Source: Microcebus murinus
Taxonomy: Eukaryota > Chordata > Mammalia > Primates > Cheirogaleidae
DNA: 64,000 bases
Direction of reading: 5' to 3'
Assembly (NCBI RefSeq): GCF_040939455.1
Contig: NC_134115.1
Location: forward strand, 26,252,727-26,316,726
Shown here: piece after piece, positions 15,965-29,937 of the stretch
Layout: the number at the start of each line of letters is the position of its first letter
Position numbering within the stretch: the stretch's first letter is position 1
Notes under the pieces: generated by a model
What the model saw: only the letters and a program-made list of their open reading frames with translations
What the model was told of the DNA's origin: nothing
Databases searched by the model: none
Made by a program: the position numbers and the translations under genes

Positions 15965-16915
15965 AGGAAGCAACCAAGATACCCTTCAGTAGGTAAATGG
16001 ATAAACAAACTATGGTATTTCCAGAAAATGGAATATTATTCAGCACTAAAGAGAAACAAGCTATCAAACCACAAAAATACATAGAGAAAACTTAAATGCA
16101 TATTACTAAGTGAAAGAAACCAATCTGAAAATGCTAGATACTGGCCGGGCATGGTGGCTCACACCTGTAATCCTAGCACTCTGGGAGGCCGAGGCAGGAA
16201 GATCACTCAAGGTCAGGAGTTCGAAACCAGCCTTAGCAAGAGGGAGACGCCGTCTCTACTAAAAATAGAAAGAAATTAATTGGACAACTAAAAATATATA
16301 GAAAAAATTAGCTGGGCATGGTGGCACATGCCTGTAGTCTTAGCTACTTGGGAGGTTGAGGCAGTAGGATTGCTTGAGCCCAGGAGTTCGAGGTTGCTGT
16401 GAGCTAGGCTGATGACACAGCACTCTAGCCCAGGCAACAGAGTGAGACTCTGTCTCAAAAAATAAATAAATAAATAAATAAATAAAATGCTACATACTGT
16501 ATGATCCCAACTATATGACATTCTACAAAAGGCAAAACTATGGAGACAATAAAAAATATCACTGGTTGTTAGAGGTTGAGGGGGATAAATAGGCAGAGCA
16601 GAGGTAATAAAAATTTTAGGGTTGTAAAAATGCTCTGTATGATACTACAATGGTGGCTACATATCATTATACATTTGTCCAAATCATAGACTGTACAACA
16701 CCAAGAGTGAATCCTAATGTAAACTATGGACTTTGGTTGCTAATGATGTGTCAATGTAGACTCATTGTAGCAAATATACCACACTATGGAAGGGGAGATT
16801 GATAATGAGGGAGGCTGTGCATATGTGGAGAATGGGGATAAATGGGAAATCTCTGACCCTTTCTGTTAATTTTGCCATGAACTTAAAACTGCTCTAAAGA
16901 AATCTAATTTAAAAA
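15965..16915 (+). mobile_element. Old L1 (L1M-type) 3' end, split by an Alu
   Basis: The sequence 'aaatggataaacaaactatg', 'gaatattattcagcactaaa', 'ctatatgacattctacaaaa', 'gtacaacaccaagagtgaat', 'atgtaaactatggactttgg' and 'ttaaaactgctctaaagaaa' is the ordered 3' end of a mammalian-age L1. It is interrupted at 16143-16486 by an Alu. Confidence 0.85.
16143..16486 (+). mobile_element. Alu inserted in old L1
   Basis: Starts ggccgggcatggtggctcac; tail is (AAAT)n. The target duplication aaaatgctagatact / aaaatgctacatact flanks it, giving a clear nested order. Confidence 0.94.
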
Positions 16916-16922
16916 GATAGTT

Positions 16923-17250
16923 GTGACCAGGTGCGGTGGCTCAGGCCTGTAATCCTAGCACTCTGGGAGGCCAAGCAGTAGGATTGCTTGAGGTCAGGAG
17001 TTGGAGACCATCCTGAGCAAGAGCAAGACCCCCCATCCCCCAATCTCTACTAAAAAAATATATATATAAAAAATTAGCCGGGCAACTAAAAATAGAAACA
17101 AAAAATTAGCTGGGTGTGGTGGTGCGCTCCTGTAATGCCAACTACTCAGGAGGCTGAAGCAGGAGGATCACTTGAGCCGAAGAGTTTGAAGTTGCTGTGA
17201 GCTAGGCTGACACCACGGTACTCTAGCTCAGGCAACAAAGAGAGACTCTG
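16923..17250 (+). mobile_element. Alu whose tail seeded a giant microsatellite
   Basis: Alu dimer starting gaccaggtgcggtggctcag. The right arm ends 'agagagactctg' and runs straight into the purine tract, so the (AAAAG)n array arose in the Alu A tail. Confidence 0.9.
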
Positions 17251-17251
17251 T

Positions 17252-17777
17252 AGAAAGAAAAGAAAAGAAAAGAAAAGAAAAGAAAAGAAAAGAAAAGAAA
17301 AGAAAAGAAAAGAAAAGAAAAGAAAAGAAAAGAAAAGAAAAGAAAAGAAAAGAAAAGAAAAGAAAAGAAAAGAAAAGAAAAGAAAAGAAAAGAAAAGAAA
17401 AGAAAAGAAAAGAAAAGAAAAGAAAAGAAAAGAAAAGAAAAGAAAAGAAAAGAAAAGAAAAGAAAAGAAAAGAAAAGAAAAGAAAAGAAAAGAAAAGAAA
17501 AGAAAAGAAAAGAAAAGAAAAGAAAAGAAAAGAAAAGAAAAGAAAAGAAAAGAAAAGAAAAGAAAAGAAAAGAAAAGAAAAGAAAAGAAAAGAAAAGAAA
17601 AGAAAAGAAAAGAAAAGAAAAGAAAAGAAAAGAAAAGAAAAGAAAAGAAAAGAAAAGAAAAGAAAAGAAAAGAAAAGAAAAGAAAAGAAAAAAAGAAAAG
17701 AAAGAAGGAAGGAAGGAAGGAAGGAAGGAAGGAAGGAAGGAAGGAAGGAAGGAAGGAAGGAAGGAGAGAGAAAGAAA

Positions 17778-17838
<61 letters not shown>

Positions 17839-17845
17839 AAAAGAA
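17252..17845 (+). repeat. 594-nt pure-purine compound microsatellite (AAAAG)n-(GGAA)n-(AAAG)n
   Basis: An uninterrupted A/G strand. About 430 bp is almost perfect AAAAG (roughly 85 units, to about 17690), then about 14 GGAA units (17706-17764), then AAAG units with small slips (17771-17840). Any long ORF here, such as the Phe/Ser/Leu-repeat reading on the minus strand, is an artefact. Copy numbers in such a tract may be shortened or lengthened by assembly. Confidence 0.97.
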
Positions 17846-18095
17846 CTGTATAGAATCAAGATTTGTAACAATAATTTAGCATAATGCCTATGTTGCAAAG
17901 TAGCATAAGATGTAGACAGTTAAACTTGAATAAAGAAAATAATTTCCATGGTAGGAAAAAATAGTAACTTTAGTAATTCTTCTGATCTCTACAGAAGATA
18001 CCACTAATGAGTCACTTGTATTTAACAACTTTTTATTAGAAAAATAAAGTAATATATTCTAAAATGATGGGCTATCTGATAATAATAAAAATACT

Positions 18096-18295
18096 TAAGT
18101 GTACTTGCTGTGTGCCAGACACTGTCCTACATACATTACATGCGTTAACTTGTTTAAACCTCTCAAGAACCCTATGAGGTACTATGAGTAGCCCCATTTT
18201 ACAAATGAGATAACTGAGGCATGGAGATGTTAAGTACCTTGCCCCAAATTACACAGCTGATAAGTATTAAATCTCATAGTTGAATCACAGTCTTC
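18096..18295 (-). mobile_element. MIR SINE
   Basis: Reverse MIR: 'ctgtgtgccagacactgtcc', 'aaccctatgaggtactatga', 'cattttacaaatgagataac', 'aattacacagctgataagta'. Confidence 0.82.
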
Positions 18296-18418
18296 TTGCA
18301 CACTGAGGGCTATTAAACACTATGCTATATATTTTTACAAACAGCTTTTCATATACAAATAAATAAAACCAACAGCCCTCCCCTTCATTTTTTTTTTCCT
18401 TTATAAAATATTTTTTGG

Positions 18419-18762
<344 letters not shown>

Positions 18763-19189
18763 TTTTTGGTACCTTTTCTTTTCCTTTCTTTCCCTTAATA
18801 TGGCCCAGGCAGGGAGGCCTGGTGGAGCCGGGAATGTGAAGGCAGTTGGAGCTAAATTGCAGTCAAGGCTGAGAAGGTTAATAGGGTCAGGGAAACTGGG
18901 GCTGGAAGTGTGGAGAGTTAAGGAGGCTGGAGAGGGCTGTGGCTGAGAAGGCAGCCATCAGAGATTGATTACATACAGGGATAATTTACATGTATAGACA
19001 CACATATGCATACACACACATATGCCCTCTAGTTCTATCTGCTGAGAGGATCTAGAAATGATGAAACCCTGTTGCAATCAGCACCCCAAGTGCTCAAATC
19101 TTGGCTTCTAAATACCATTCTCCACCAGAAAGAACCGGGTGACTCTAGGCTTATTCCTGGGCTGGGACCAAAAAAAAAAAAATTACAAG

Positions 19190-20730
<1,541 letters not shown>

Positions 20731-20739
20731 TTTGCCTGA

Positions 20740-21275
20740 AAAACTAAGCAGTATATTGTTTAGGAATACTAATATGAAAAGTTAAAGTATAAGGAAAAGT
20801 AAGGGCATGATAAACATAAAATTAAGATAATAGTGGAAAGAGAAAGGAATGGGATGGGGAGGGCATTCAGGGGGCTTCAGAGACAACCAACAGTTCATTG
20901 TGTCTATTCATTACCCCTTACACAGACATTAGAACTGTTCTTTCTTCTAGCTAATGAGTTAATTAAAAAAGAAGAATCACTTCTAAAAAAAAAATGCACA
21001 AAGATCATAAGAAAAATATATGCACAAGAACAAATTACTCATAACAAGTGTTATTTTTTAAAAAATATCAAAATCTGTATCATATAAAATGTGCACATTG
21101 GTGATCTGAGGAATATCCAAATGACCAAGAAGGAAAACCAGAGGAGGAGTGGAGGCAATATGGAAACAGAATGACACCGAATAGTACTCCAGTGCCAACA
21201 ATCTCAAATGAGGTCATAATCAGTTTCTTTTTTTTTTTTTTTAATAGACAGTTGGTAACATACTAAAACAATCCT
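20740..21275. other. Unassigned intronic stretch
   Basis: AT-rich DNA with A- and T-runs; no repeat or gene recognised. Confidence 0.5.
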
Positions 21276-21276
21276 T

Positions 21277-21599
21277 AGGCTGGGTGAGGTGGCTCACGCC
21301 TGTAGTCCTAGCACTATGGGAGGCCGAGGTGGGCGGACTGCGCAAGGTCAGGAGTTCGAAACCAGCTTGAGCGAGACCCCGTCTCTATCAAAAAAGAAAG
21401 AAATTAATTGACCAACTAAAAATATATATACAAAAAATTAGCCGGGCATGGTGGCGCATGCCTGTAGTCCCAGCTACTCAGGAGACTGAGGCAGTAGGAT
21501 CACTGGAGCCCAGGAGTTTGAGGTTGCTGTGAGCAAGGCTGACACCACGGCACTCACTCTAGCCTAGGCAACAAAGTGAGACTCTGTCTCAAAAAAAAA
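21277..21599 (+). mobile_element. Alu, strepsirrhine-type dimer
   Basis: Starts ggctgggtgaggtggctcac and ends in A10. Probable target duplication aaacaatcct / aaacaattgc. Confidence 0.93.
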
Positions 21600-21689
21600 A
21601 CAATTGCCGTAGTTGTAAATATTGGGAAAGCCATCATGTAAAAATGCCATTCTAGAGCTGCAGAACTAACTTCAATAATCAAATATAGG

Positions 21690-21981
21690 CCAGGTGCAGT
21701 GGCTCATGCCTGGAATTCTAGCACTTGGGGAGGCCCAGGCAGGAAGATCGCTGAAGGTCAGGAGTTCAGGATAAGCCTGAGCAACAGCAAGACCCCATCT
21801 TTACTAAAAGTAGAAAATTTAGCTGGGTGTGGTAGTGCGCACCTGTAGTCCCAGCTACTCAGCAGCCTAGAGGCAGAAGAATTGCTTGAGCCCAGGAGTT
21901 TGAGGTTGCTGGGAGCTAGGCTGAAACCATGGCACTCTAGCCCTGGGCAATAGAGTGAGACTCTGTCTCAAATAATAATAA
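21690..21981 (+). mobile_element. Alu dimer
   Basis: Starts ggccaggtgcagtggctcat and ends with an (AAT)n tail. It is shorter than its neighbours because the linker lacks the lemur-type insertion. Confidence 0.92.
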
Positions 21982-22204
21982 TGGAATATCCAGCAATAGA
22001 GCTTCCAATTTCATGAAGAGAAGCTTCTAACAGTTCAAACTGGATATAAATGGAATTTGCTGACTCACAACATAGTGAACTTCTCGTAGTTGGAAGTGGC
22101 AAGCAGAGGCTGAATGACCATCTGTCAGTGATGTTGTAGAAAAAATTAATTCCTACACAGGGTGAGAGGGGAGGACCCATCCATAGCTCAGATTTTATAC
22201 ATCC

Positions 22205-22740
22205 ATGTGGTGGTTCAAAAAGTGTCCACAAATTCTTGGCTATTCCTCCCTTCGAAAGGTGGAGGCTAGTTCCCTCCCTCGCCCTTGGGGTGGGCCCAAT
22301 GCTTGGAATGAAGCATTCGCCACACTAGGGGACTTCTCAGGCAAGCTCATAAAAAGGATGGCTTCTACCTGCCTGTTTCACTCTTGGATTGCTGTTCTAG
22401 GAGCAGCCTCTAGCCACATGGTAAGGACACTCTAGCAGCCCTGACAGAGTGCTTTTGGGGAGAAACCAAGGATGCCTGCCAATAGCCAGCATCAGATTGC
22501 AATCATGCAAATGAACTTGAACCTTGGAAGTGGCTCCTACAGCCCCAGTTGAGCCTTCCGATGACTGCAGCCCTAGCAGGCATCTTGACTGAGACTTTTG
22601 AGAGATCCTGAGCCTGAGACACTCAGCTAACCTGCTCCAGAACCCTGACCACAGAAACCGTGAGGTTAATAAACTTCTATTGTTGTTTTAAACCCCTAAG
22701 ATGTGGGATAATTTGTCATGCAGCAATATCTAACAAATGC
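22205..22740 (+). mobile_element. MLT1-like LTR (ERVL-MaLR class), old
   Basis: Ends 'ttgttgttttaaacccctaa', 'gggataatttgtcatgcagc', 'aatatctaacaaatgca', the typical end of MaLR LTRs; the middle has 'catggtaaggacactctagc' and 'ctgtttcactcttggattgc'. No internal retroviral gene is attached. Confidence 0.65.
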
Positions 22741-22794
22741 AATCATTTTAACCTGGACACTAAGATTGCATTGTGGTCTTAAGATGTCTGCTCA

Positions 22795-22860
22795 CAAAGC
22801 TTTTGGGTTTTGGGGGGGTTTTTTGGTTTGTGTGGGTTTTTTTGTTTTGGTTTGGTTTTT
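22795..22860 (+). repeat. G/T-rich low-complexity tract
   Basis: A run of T and G only over most of its length (gggttttgggggggtttttt and on). Too irregular for a simple repeat. Confidence 0.7.
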
Positions 22861-23289
22861 GCCAGTTTCCTTTTAATAGAATCAAACCACAATTTCCCAA
22901 AACTAGTTTTATCATTGAAGGATAAACGATTATCCAATGGTGTTCTGTTGTAAAAGTAGAAAGTAGAGAAGGAATCTAAAATTAATTCCTCCCACTCTGC
23001 TTGCTTTTCACCCTACATTCAAATCTGCTACAAAAGATTCATGCAGACTCACAAATAAGACTTACAATTCTCTTTAGCAGGAGACAAGTCCTTCAACAGG
23101 ATCAGGCTTGTTGACCTTTCAGTTGCAAAACACAAAGGCTGGGCCCTTCCTTCTACTCTTTATAAGGAATCATTTCTGTCAATGTGGCACACAAATGTAA
23201 AGGTGCAGCCCAGATTTTATCTCTGAACTCCAGATCCATATATTTGACATTTTCCTTGATATTTCATTTCTATTTCTCAGAAGTCACTT

Positions 23290-23890
23290 CAAAATCAACA
23301 TGTCCAAATCAGAGTGCATGATTTTATTCTCAAGCCTACTCACTTTCCAGGGGTTCCCTGTTCGAGAGAATGAGATCATAGCAACTCAAGGCACTCTCCA
23401 GAAATTTTGACCTCTTTCTCTCATCCCCTTGCATAAAACCTCCATGGACTCCTACGTCTTAAAATTGAATTACTCCCATTGCATTCTCATTGCTTTTAGG
23501 ATAAAGAAAAATGTTCACAATATGGCCTACAGGATCCGGGTGATCTGGCATCTACCTGCTTTTCCAGCCTAATCCCAGTGTGCCCTAATCCCCTGCCTCA
23601 CTCCTCCCTCCTCCTTGCTCTCTCTGCTCCATACTGGTCCCATTTCAGATGCCATAAGCACCCTGCTCCCCAACCATAGGGCCTTGGCAGGTGACCTTCC
23701 TTCTGGATGGACCTTTTCTTTCCTCTTGTCCAATTAATGCCAACTCAGATTCCCTACTTCAGTTCAGCTATTCCTCCTTAGGAAGCCTTTCCTGATGGGG
23801 TCAAATTCCCCATCCCCACCGCCCATACATACCCCCACTCCCAATTAATGATTTTCACAGCACCAGCACTTCTCCTTTGTTGAAATACGA
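23290..23890 (+). mobile_element. L2 LINE fragments
   Basis: L2-style order: 'aaacctccatggactcctac', 'aatatggcctacaggatccg', 'ggaagcctttcctgatgggg', 'tgattttcacagcaccagca'. Diverged; limits are approximate. Confidence 0.65.
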
Positions 23891-23899
23891 CAGGGGTTT

Positions 23900-24075
23900 C
23901 ATACACAAAATCTGGAACCAGGCTGCCTCACTTAAATCCTTTCAAGCTGTGTAAATTTGGGCAAGTCATTTATACTCTACGTGCCTATTTTCTCATCTAT
24001 ACAGAGGGAATAATAGTTATGAACATGCTGTGAAAATTAAAGGAGATAATATATGTAAGATTATTAGAATGGTAT
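23900..24075 (+). mobile_element. MIR SINE
   Basis: Forward MIR: 'tttgggcaagtcatttatac', 'cctattttctcatctataca', 'aaaattaaaggagataatat'. Confidence 0.72.
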
Positions 24076-24139
24076 GGACACATGGCAGGCCTTATATAAG
24101 CCTGAGCTGTTGTCTTCTTGTAGTTGTAATTTTATAATT

Positions 24140-24480
24140 TCACATTTGTTCACAACTATTATTTTATTCATATATGTCTTTCCCATTAGACAGCAAAATT
24201 CACAAGGGTGGAGATGCCTATTTTTACCCACTGTCATATGCTTAGTGCCTGGCACAGTCTTTTTTATTTTTATTTTTATTTTGAGACAAAGTCTGGCTCT
24301 GTTGCCAGGGCTAGAGTGCCCTGGTGTCAGCCTAGCTCACAGCAACCTCAAACTCCTGGGCTCAAGCAGTCCTCCTGCCTCAGCCTCCTGAGTAGCTGGG
24401 ACTACAGGCATGCACCACCGGTTCACAGTCTTAATACATGAGAAATCCTAATGAACATCTGGTGAATAAAGAAATGAATT
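24140..24480 (+). mobile_element. L2 LINE 3' end split by an Alu
   Basis: 'acagcaaaattcacaagggt', 'ttacccactgtcatatgctt', 'agtgcctggcacagtctt' continues after the Alu as 'gaacatctggtgaataaaga'. Confidence 0.7.
24261..24421 (-). mobile_element. 5'-truncated Alu (right monomer) in L2
   Basis: Antisense: T-rich tail at the left, then 'gagacaaagtctggctctgt' to 'ggcatgcaccaccg'. Target duplication cacagtctt on both sides. The left monomer is missing. Confidence 0.92.
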
Positions 24481-24814
24481 TGTTATAGGGCCTAGACTTG
24501 AGAACCTTGCCATGTCACACTAAGGAGTTTAGAATTTATTCTCTAAGTTTTTAAACAAGAGTCACACATGAAAATTAATGGAGCACTGGTTGTAAGATAA
24601 GTTGGGAAGAAAGCTCAGAGGCAGGGAGAACCCTTAGCTGACCACTGGAATGGTCTATCTGAAAAGATTAACCTTAGCCAGTATAGAGAGGAGCAGAGAG
24701 GGAAGAAAAGAAGTGTCCCAGGGAAGCCATGTGGAGAAAGGACCCACACAACTCAGCGGCACACCAGGTTTGCAGGAAACTTTTGAGGATATATATCTAA
24801 ACATGAAATCTCTG

Positions 24815-25305
24815 AATGAGAGAATGAGGACAAAAGAATAGAACTACAGAAGCCAGGAACCTATGAATTTCACCTTATAAGGCAAAAAAGATTTTGCAGA
24901 TTTGGCTAAATTAAAGATCTTGATTGGGAAGATTATCCAGGATTAGCAGATGGGCCCTAAATGCAATCACAAGTTTCCTTAGAAGAGGGAGTTGGAGGGA
25001 GATTTGACACAACACAGAAGAGAGGCAACGTGACCACTTAAGATGCTGCACTCCTGGCTGTGAAGATGGGGCAGGGTCCTGGACAAAAGGATGCAAGCAA
25101 CGTGGCTCTAGAAACCAGAAAAGGCAAAGAAACAGATTTTCCTCCAGCGCTTCCAGAGAGAGTACAGCCCTGTTGACTCTTGACTTTGACCCAGTGAAAC
25201 ATATTTCAGATTTCTCACCTCCAGAAATGTGAGAGAATCAGTGTGCGTTTGAGCCGCCAAGTTTGTAGTAACTTGTTACAGCAGCTATAGCAAACTAATA
25301 CAAGC
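24815..25305 (+). mobile_element. MLT1-like LTR (ERVL-MaLR class), old
   Basis: Ordered landmarks: 'gattttgcagatttggctaa', 'ggattagcagatgggcccta', 'caatcacaagtttccttaga', 'tctcacctccagaaatgtga', 'ccgccaagtttgtagtaact', 'caaactaatacaag'. It is a solo-type LTR; no gag, pol or env segment was noted beside it. Confidence 0.78.
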
Positions 25306-25784
25306 AACCTCACTGCATTATGTTTGGAGTCAGGGCATTTTTCGTTCCACTAATACATAACCTCCTTAAAACACAGTGATATTCTCGTACCTTGCTATTT
25401 CCAGCACCAGATAATAGTAAACACACAAAGGCACTCAAATGGTTGTAGGAAGGTGAAAGGAAGGAAGAAAAGAGAAAACAGAGGAGGGAGTTTCAAAACA
25501 GAGGAAGTGGCTCACAAAGGCCTATCCTTAAACAGGAAACCAACAATATGGATGCAGAGAAGCTGGGCAGGGCTGAGTTTTGTGTCCCTATCCTCCTCCC
25601 CTGGAGCCAGCAACCCAAAACAAACTTGGGCAGGCCACAGCCAGGCAGGGCGTAAGGGATAGAGAGGCGATCCTAAGGCAGACTCGAACCCCAGCCTTTA
25701 CTCTCATCTTCAACCTACCCTAGTGTAGAGGAGATGAGGATGTCAACCCCAAGTTGGCGCCCTGTGAAAGCCAAAACGTGCAGG

Positions 25785-25970
25785 CTTAGGAACCACGGAG
25801 ACTTGGGTTCCCATCCCAGCTCTGCTTCTTGCCATCTGCAAATCCTCAGACAATTTATTTAACTTTTCTAAGGTGAATTTTCTCATTTGTAACATAAAAC
25901 TAATAATTCCCCAGAAGAGTAAATGAGATGATGAATAATAAGTACCAGGCACAGGGTAAGTATTCAAGAA
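25785..25970 (+). mobile_element. MIR SINE
   Basis: 'cttgggttcccatcccagct', 'ctgcttcttgccatctgcaa', 'ttttctcatttgtaacataa', 'gtaccaggcacagggtaagt' in MIR order. Confidence 0.8.
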
Positions 25971-26284
25971 ACGCTGCTTTTTGTCTTTGTTATTTCTGCT
26001 TTTCTCGCAAAATCAAATGGGATATGATATGACATATCATATAGATAATAATATATATATTAGATTGTATATTTTGTATGCTATCTCTAGAAAAATACAT
26101 AAGAAAGTGGTAATAACTGCCTCCTGGGAGGACCAATGTCATGTCCAGGGCAAAGGGACAGAAAAGGTACTTACTAGCCACTACATATCCTTTTGTGCAC
26201 TTTGAATTTCCTGTCATGTGCATGGGTTTTTGTTTTTTTTTTTAGATTTTATTTTTTTTTAATTCTAGCTTTAGAAACTGTTCA

Positions 26285-26480
26285 ACATTAGCAGCCCATG
26301 TAACATTTATCAGCTATGTAATGTTGGCAACCTGCTAATTAATCTCCTGTGCCTCAATTTCCTTATCAGTAAAATAAGAATAAAAATGCTGCCTTTCTTC
26401 ATAAAATTGTTGTGAGTGTTAAATTATATAATACAAGTAAGATGCTCAAAAGGCAGCCAGGCACAGAGTAAGCATTCAAT
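26285..26480 (+). mobile_element. MIR SINE
   Basis: 'tcaatttccttatcagtaaa', 'aattgttgtgagtgttaaat', 'ggcacagagtaagcattcaa' in MIR order. Confidence 0.75.
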
Positions 26481-27226
26481 CCGCAGTTCTCACTTCTAGA
26501 AATACAGTGGGCAAAATACCTGCAGGGCCTTCCAGCTACAAAATGCTGCATAAGACGTTTTAGGTAGCACTTACAGGACATAGGGAGAGCATCAAGGTTA
26601 AAGAAAAAGAAAAGTAAGTATTAGTAAAAAAGAGACTTTAAGCTGAAAGAGGAGTAGTGAGCAGTCAACTCAGACAAAAATGCATGGTGGCTCCAAGGGT
26701 CCCTAGCTCTGAACAAAAAAAGGTAAAAAAAAAAAAAAAATTATCTGAAGGACCGTATCTTCAATTTAGTCCCTAAGATTTTCCCACATTAAAATGAACC
26801 AAAATTGAACCCATAATCAAAGGTCATCAAAATCAAAAAGAAACAAATCATCATGGGAAAAGGCTAGCAAGAACTACAAAGTCCAGATTTAGAACCAGAA
26901 GGATTTCAGATGTTAAAATATCTGATACAAAGTGTATATGGTATGCTTTAAAAATAAAGAATGGAATTACAAAATGGAGCAAGCAATAAGAGACAATCAA
27001 AAATGATCAGGCAAATTTGAAAAAAGAACCAAGCAGAACTTTTAGAAATGAAAATTCTAATTGTTGCTATAACAAGGTTAACAGATGGAATATACAGTAG
27101 ATTAGATATAGCTAAAGAAAGTATCCATGAACTAAAAAATAGAGCTGAAAAAAATGACCCAGATGCAGTGTTATAAGACAATAAGATATAATCCACGAAC
27201 GAGAGATTAAGAGATATGGAAGATAG

Positions 27227-27500
27227 ACCAGGTGTCCTGGCTCATACCTGTAATCCTAGCACTCTGGGAGGCTGAGGCAAGAGGATTGCTTGAGCTCAGG
27301 AGTTCAAGACCAGCCTGTGCAAGAGTGAGACCCTGTCTATACCAAAATTAGCCAGGCGTCATGGCTCACGCCTATAGTCCCAGCTACTCCAGAGGCTGAA
27401 GCACGAGGATCCCATGAACCCAGGAGTATGAGGTGTCAGTGAGCTACAATGATGCCACTGCACTCTACCCAGGGCAACAGAGTGAGATCCTATCTAAAAA
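27227..27500 (+). mobile_element. Alu, older
   Basis: Starts 'accaggtgtcctggctcata' and ends 'gcaacagagtgagatcctat'; short A-rich tail with substitutions. Confidence 0.88.
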
Positions 27501-27552
27501 GACAAAAAAGGAAATTGAACCCCCCTCCACACTCCCCTGCCTTCATATTCTA

Positions 27553-27577
27553 AAGAGAGAGAGAGAGAGAGAGAGAA
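27553..27577 (+). repeat. (GA)n microsatellite
   Basis: About twelve GA units inside old L1 sequence. Confidence 0.95.
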
Positions 27578-27840
27578 GATAAAATAAGATCCAACACATA
27601 CCTAACCAAAGTCCCCAAAGGAAGAGTAGAGAGAATGAAAGGGAGGCAATATTGAAAGAAAAATCTGATAAGAGTTTTCTAGAACTGATACAAAAAGCCA
27701 ATTGATGGATATAGGAGGTATTATATATATTCAGCAGGATGAAAAAAATACACCTAGACAAATCATTCCTATAAAGAAAAGACATTTAGACTGATACTGA
27801 CCTCTCCAAAGCAATACTGGAAGTCAGAATACTGTTGACA

Positions 27841-28084
<244 letters not shown>

Positions 28085-28304
28085 TGACAAATATTTTTAA
28101 ATTGCCAAAGACAAATAATTGTCAGCTTAGAATTCTGTATCCAGCAAAACTATTTTGCAAGAACAAGGACAAAACAAAGCCACTTTTAGATTTAAAAGCT
28201 AAGAAAAATTTTTAACACAAGAAAGCCTACACTAAAGGAATTCTAAAGGATGGATTTCAGAAATATCCCCCAAAGAAGATTAAAAATGCCAAAAGAAATG
28301 ATCT

Positions 28305-28600
28305 TTAGTCTATTTTATGTTGCTATAACACAATACCACAGACCTGATAATTTATACAGAAAATAAATGTATTTCTTATAGGTCTGGAAGCTGAGAAGTC
28401 CAGGGTTGAAAAGCCACATATGGTGAGGTGAGAGCCTTAGTGCTATGCCATCCCTTGGGGGAAAGGTAAAAGGCAGGAGGGCAACAGCCTACAAGCTCAG
28501 GTCTCTCTTCCTCTTCTTATAAAGCCACCAGTCCCATCATGGGCACCCACCCTAATAACCTTATCTAGAGAGCATTACATTCAGAGCAGCAAATCATGGC
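28305..28600 (+). mobile_element. Ancient interspersed repeat, class not fixed
   Basis: 'ttgctataacacaataccac', 'agacctgataatttatacag', 'cttataggtctggaagctga' and 'ctataaagccaccag'-type order is shared by a common old mammalian repeat. I recognise the pattern but not the subfamily. Confidence 0.5.
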
Positions 28601-29225
28601 TCTATTCCCCAAAAAATAGATGTAAAATATAAAATCTGAGCCCAGCAAGAAATATTCCAAGTGACTTGATACTTCCCCCCTCCTTGTTTGTCTATGTTAT
28701 CTTCATGGTGGCTCTAAAACAGACTTGGCATTAGTTTTCTCGTGATCAACATATTGTGAGTCTTATTGAATTGCCTGCTTAGTTCAACAAACTCAACTCC
28801 TGGAGCTAATAAAGGAAACTCAGAATAAGCTCAGCTACTGGATTTGCAAATCCCTTTCCTGTATTAAGATACTAGCCATGCACCAATTACTAGTTTACAG
28901 GTCTACTTTTCCCCACTCCCAAAAACCAGTCTCTATCTCACCTGCTTCTAAAGCCCTGACATATAACAACATAACAGTGTTGCTGAAAACTGATTAAGAT
29001 TTAGCAGTTTGTTGTTCTAGAAGGAACACGTAATTACTTTAGAAGGTTTACTGACAAATTGCCTGAATCCCTTAGGAATTTGCCTTGGCAAGACAAAAAG
29101 ACAAAAGCAAACAAAACTTGTAACAGAGACTGGTGACTGTATCGTTAGGCTTTTGTGTACACCCTTCCCCACTCCGACAATTGGCATTTGAATAGCAGTA
29201 TAGCATTTCATTTCTCCCATAGCAA
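28600..29225. other. Unassigned intronic stretch
   Basis: No gene or repeat recognised. Confidence 0.45.
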
Positions 29226-29350
29226 AGCTGCTAAAAGTAGACTTTAGAACCAGACCCTGAAGATCATAAATCCAAACTCCATCAGTTACCATGTGACTTT
29301 GAGCAAGGCACTCCAACTGTGACTCAGTTTCCCCATCTGAAAATTGCATA
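29225..29350 (+). mobile_element. MIR SINE fragment
   Basis: 'ttaccatgtgactttgagca', 'aggcactccaactgtgactc', 'agtttccccatctgaaaatt' in MIR order. Confidence 0.75.
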
Positions 29351-29386
29351 GATGACAAGGACAAGAAATTACACTGAGGTGCCAAT

Positions 29387-29426
29387 GCTGATGGGCAGCT
29401 GGGCATGCTGATGGGCAGCTGGGCAT
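29387..29426 (+). repeat. Two tandem copies of a 20-bp unit
   Basis: The unit gctgatgggcagctgggcat occurs twice in direct succession, followed by the start of a third copy. Confidence 0.85.
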
Positions 29427-29653
29427 GCTGACTGGTTAGGTGAAACTGATGAATATGCCAACGTGCTGCTCTTGGGATTCAAACACATGCCTCTACAAAA
29501 TTATAAATGATCTTCCAGGTTCACCTGTGAAAGTTACACCTGTGCATGCCAAGGGCCTATGTTAAGTTATATTCCAATCAAATCACTAAATGCAAAGGCT
29601 AAGAGCAGAAATACCAGGATCAGACAGGAAATTGCTTAAAATGTGTTTCTTGG

Positions 29654-29937
29654 GGCCAGACACAGTGGCTCATCCTGGCACTTTGGGAGGCTGAAGCAGG
29701 AGGGTCACTTGAGGCCAGGAGTTTGAGACCAGCCTGTGCAACATATTGAGACTCTTATCTCTGAAAAAAAATCTCAAAATTAGCTGCACATGGTGGAGGG
29801 CACCTGTAGTCTCAGGTACTTGGGAGGCCAAGGTAGGAGGTTCACTTGAGCCCAAGAGTTTGAGACTACAATGAGCTATGATCATGCCACTGCACTCCAG
29901 ACTGGGACAGACTGAAAAATTATCTCTTAAAAAAAAT
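29654..29937 (+). mobile_element. Older Alu (AluJ-like)
   Basis: Starts 'gggccagacacagtggctca' and ends in A7. Target duplication tgtgtttcttgg on both sides. Confidence 0.92.

Noticed and set aside
17146..17898. 250-residue minus-strand ORF rich in Phe, Ser and Leu
   Set aside because: It is a translation of the (CTTTT)n/(TTCC)n strand of a microsatellite; no start context or conservation argues for coding.
24064..24441. Overlapping ORFs ending in '[24 protein letters not shown]'-type sequence
   Set aside because: This is the usual translation of an antisense Alu, seen at many places in the window.
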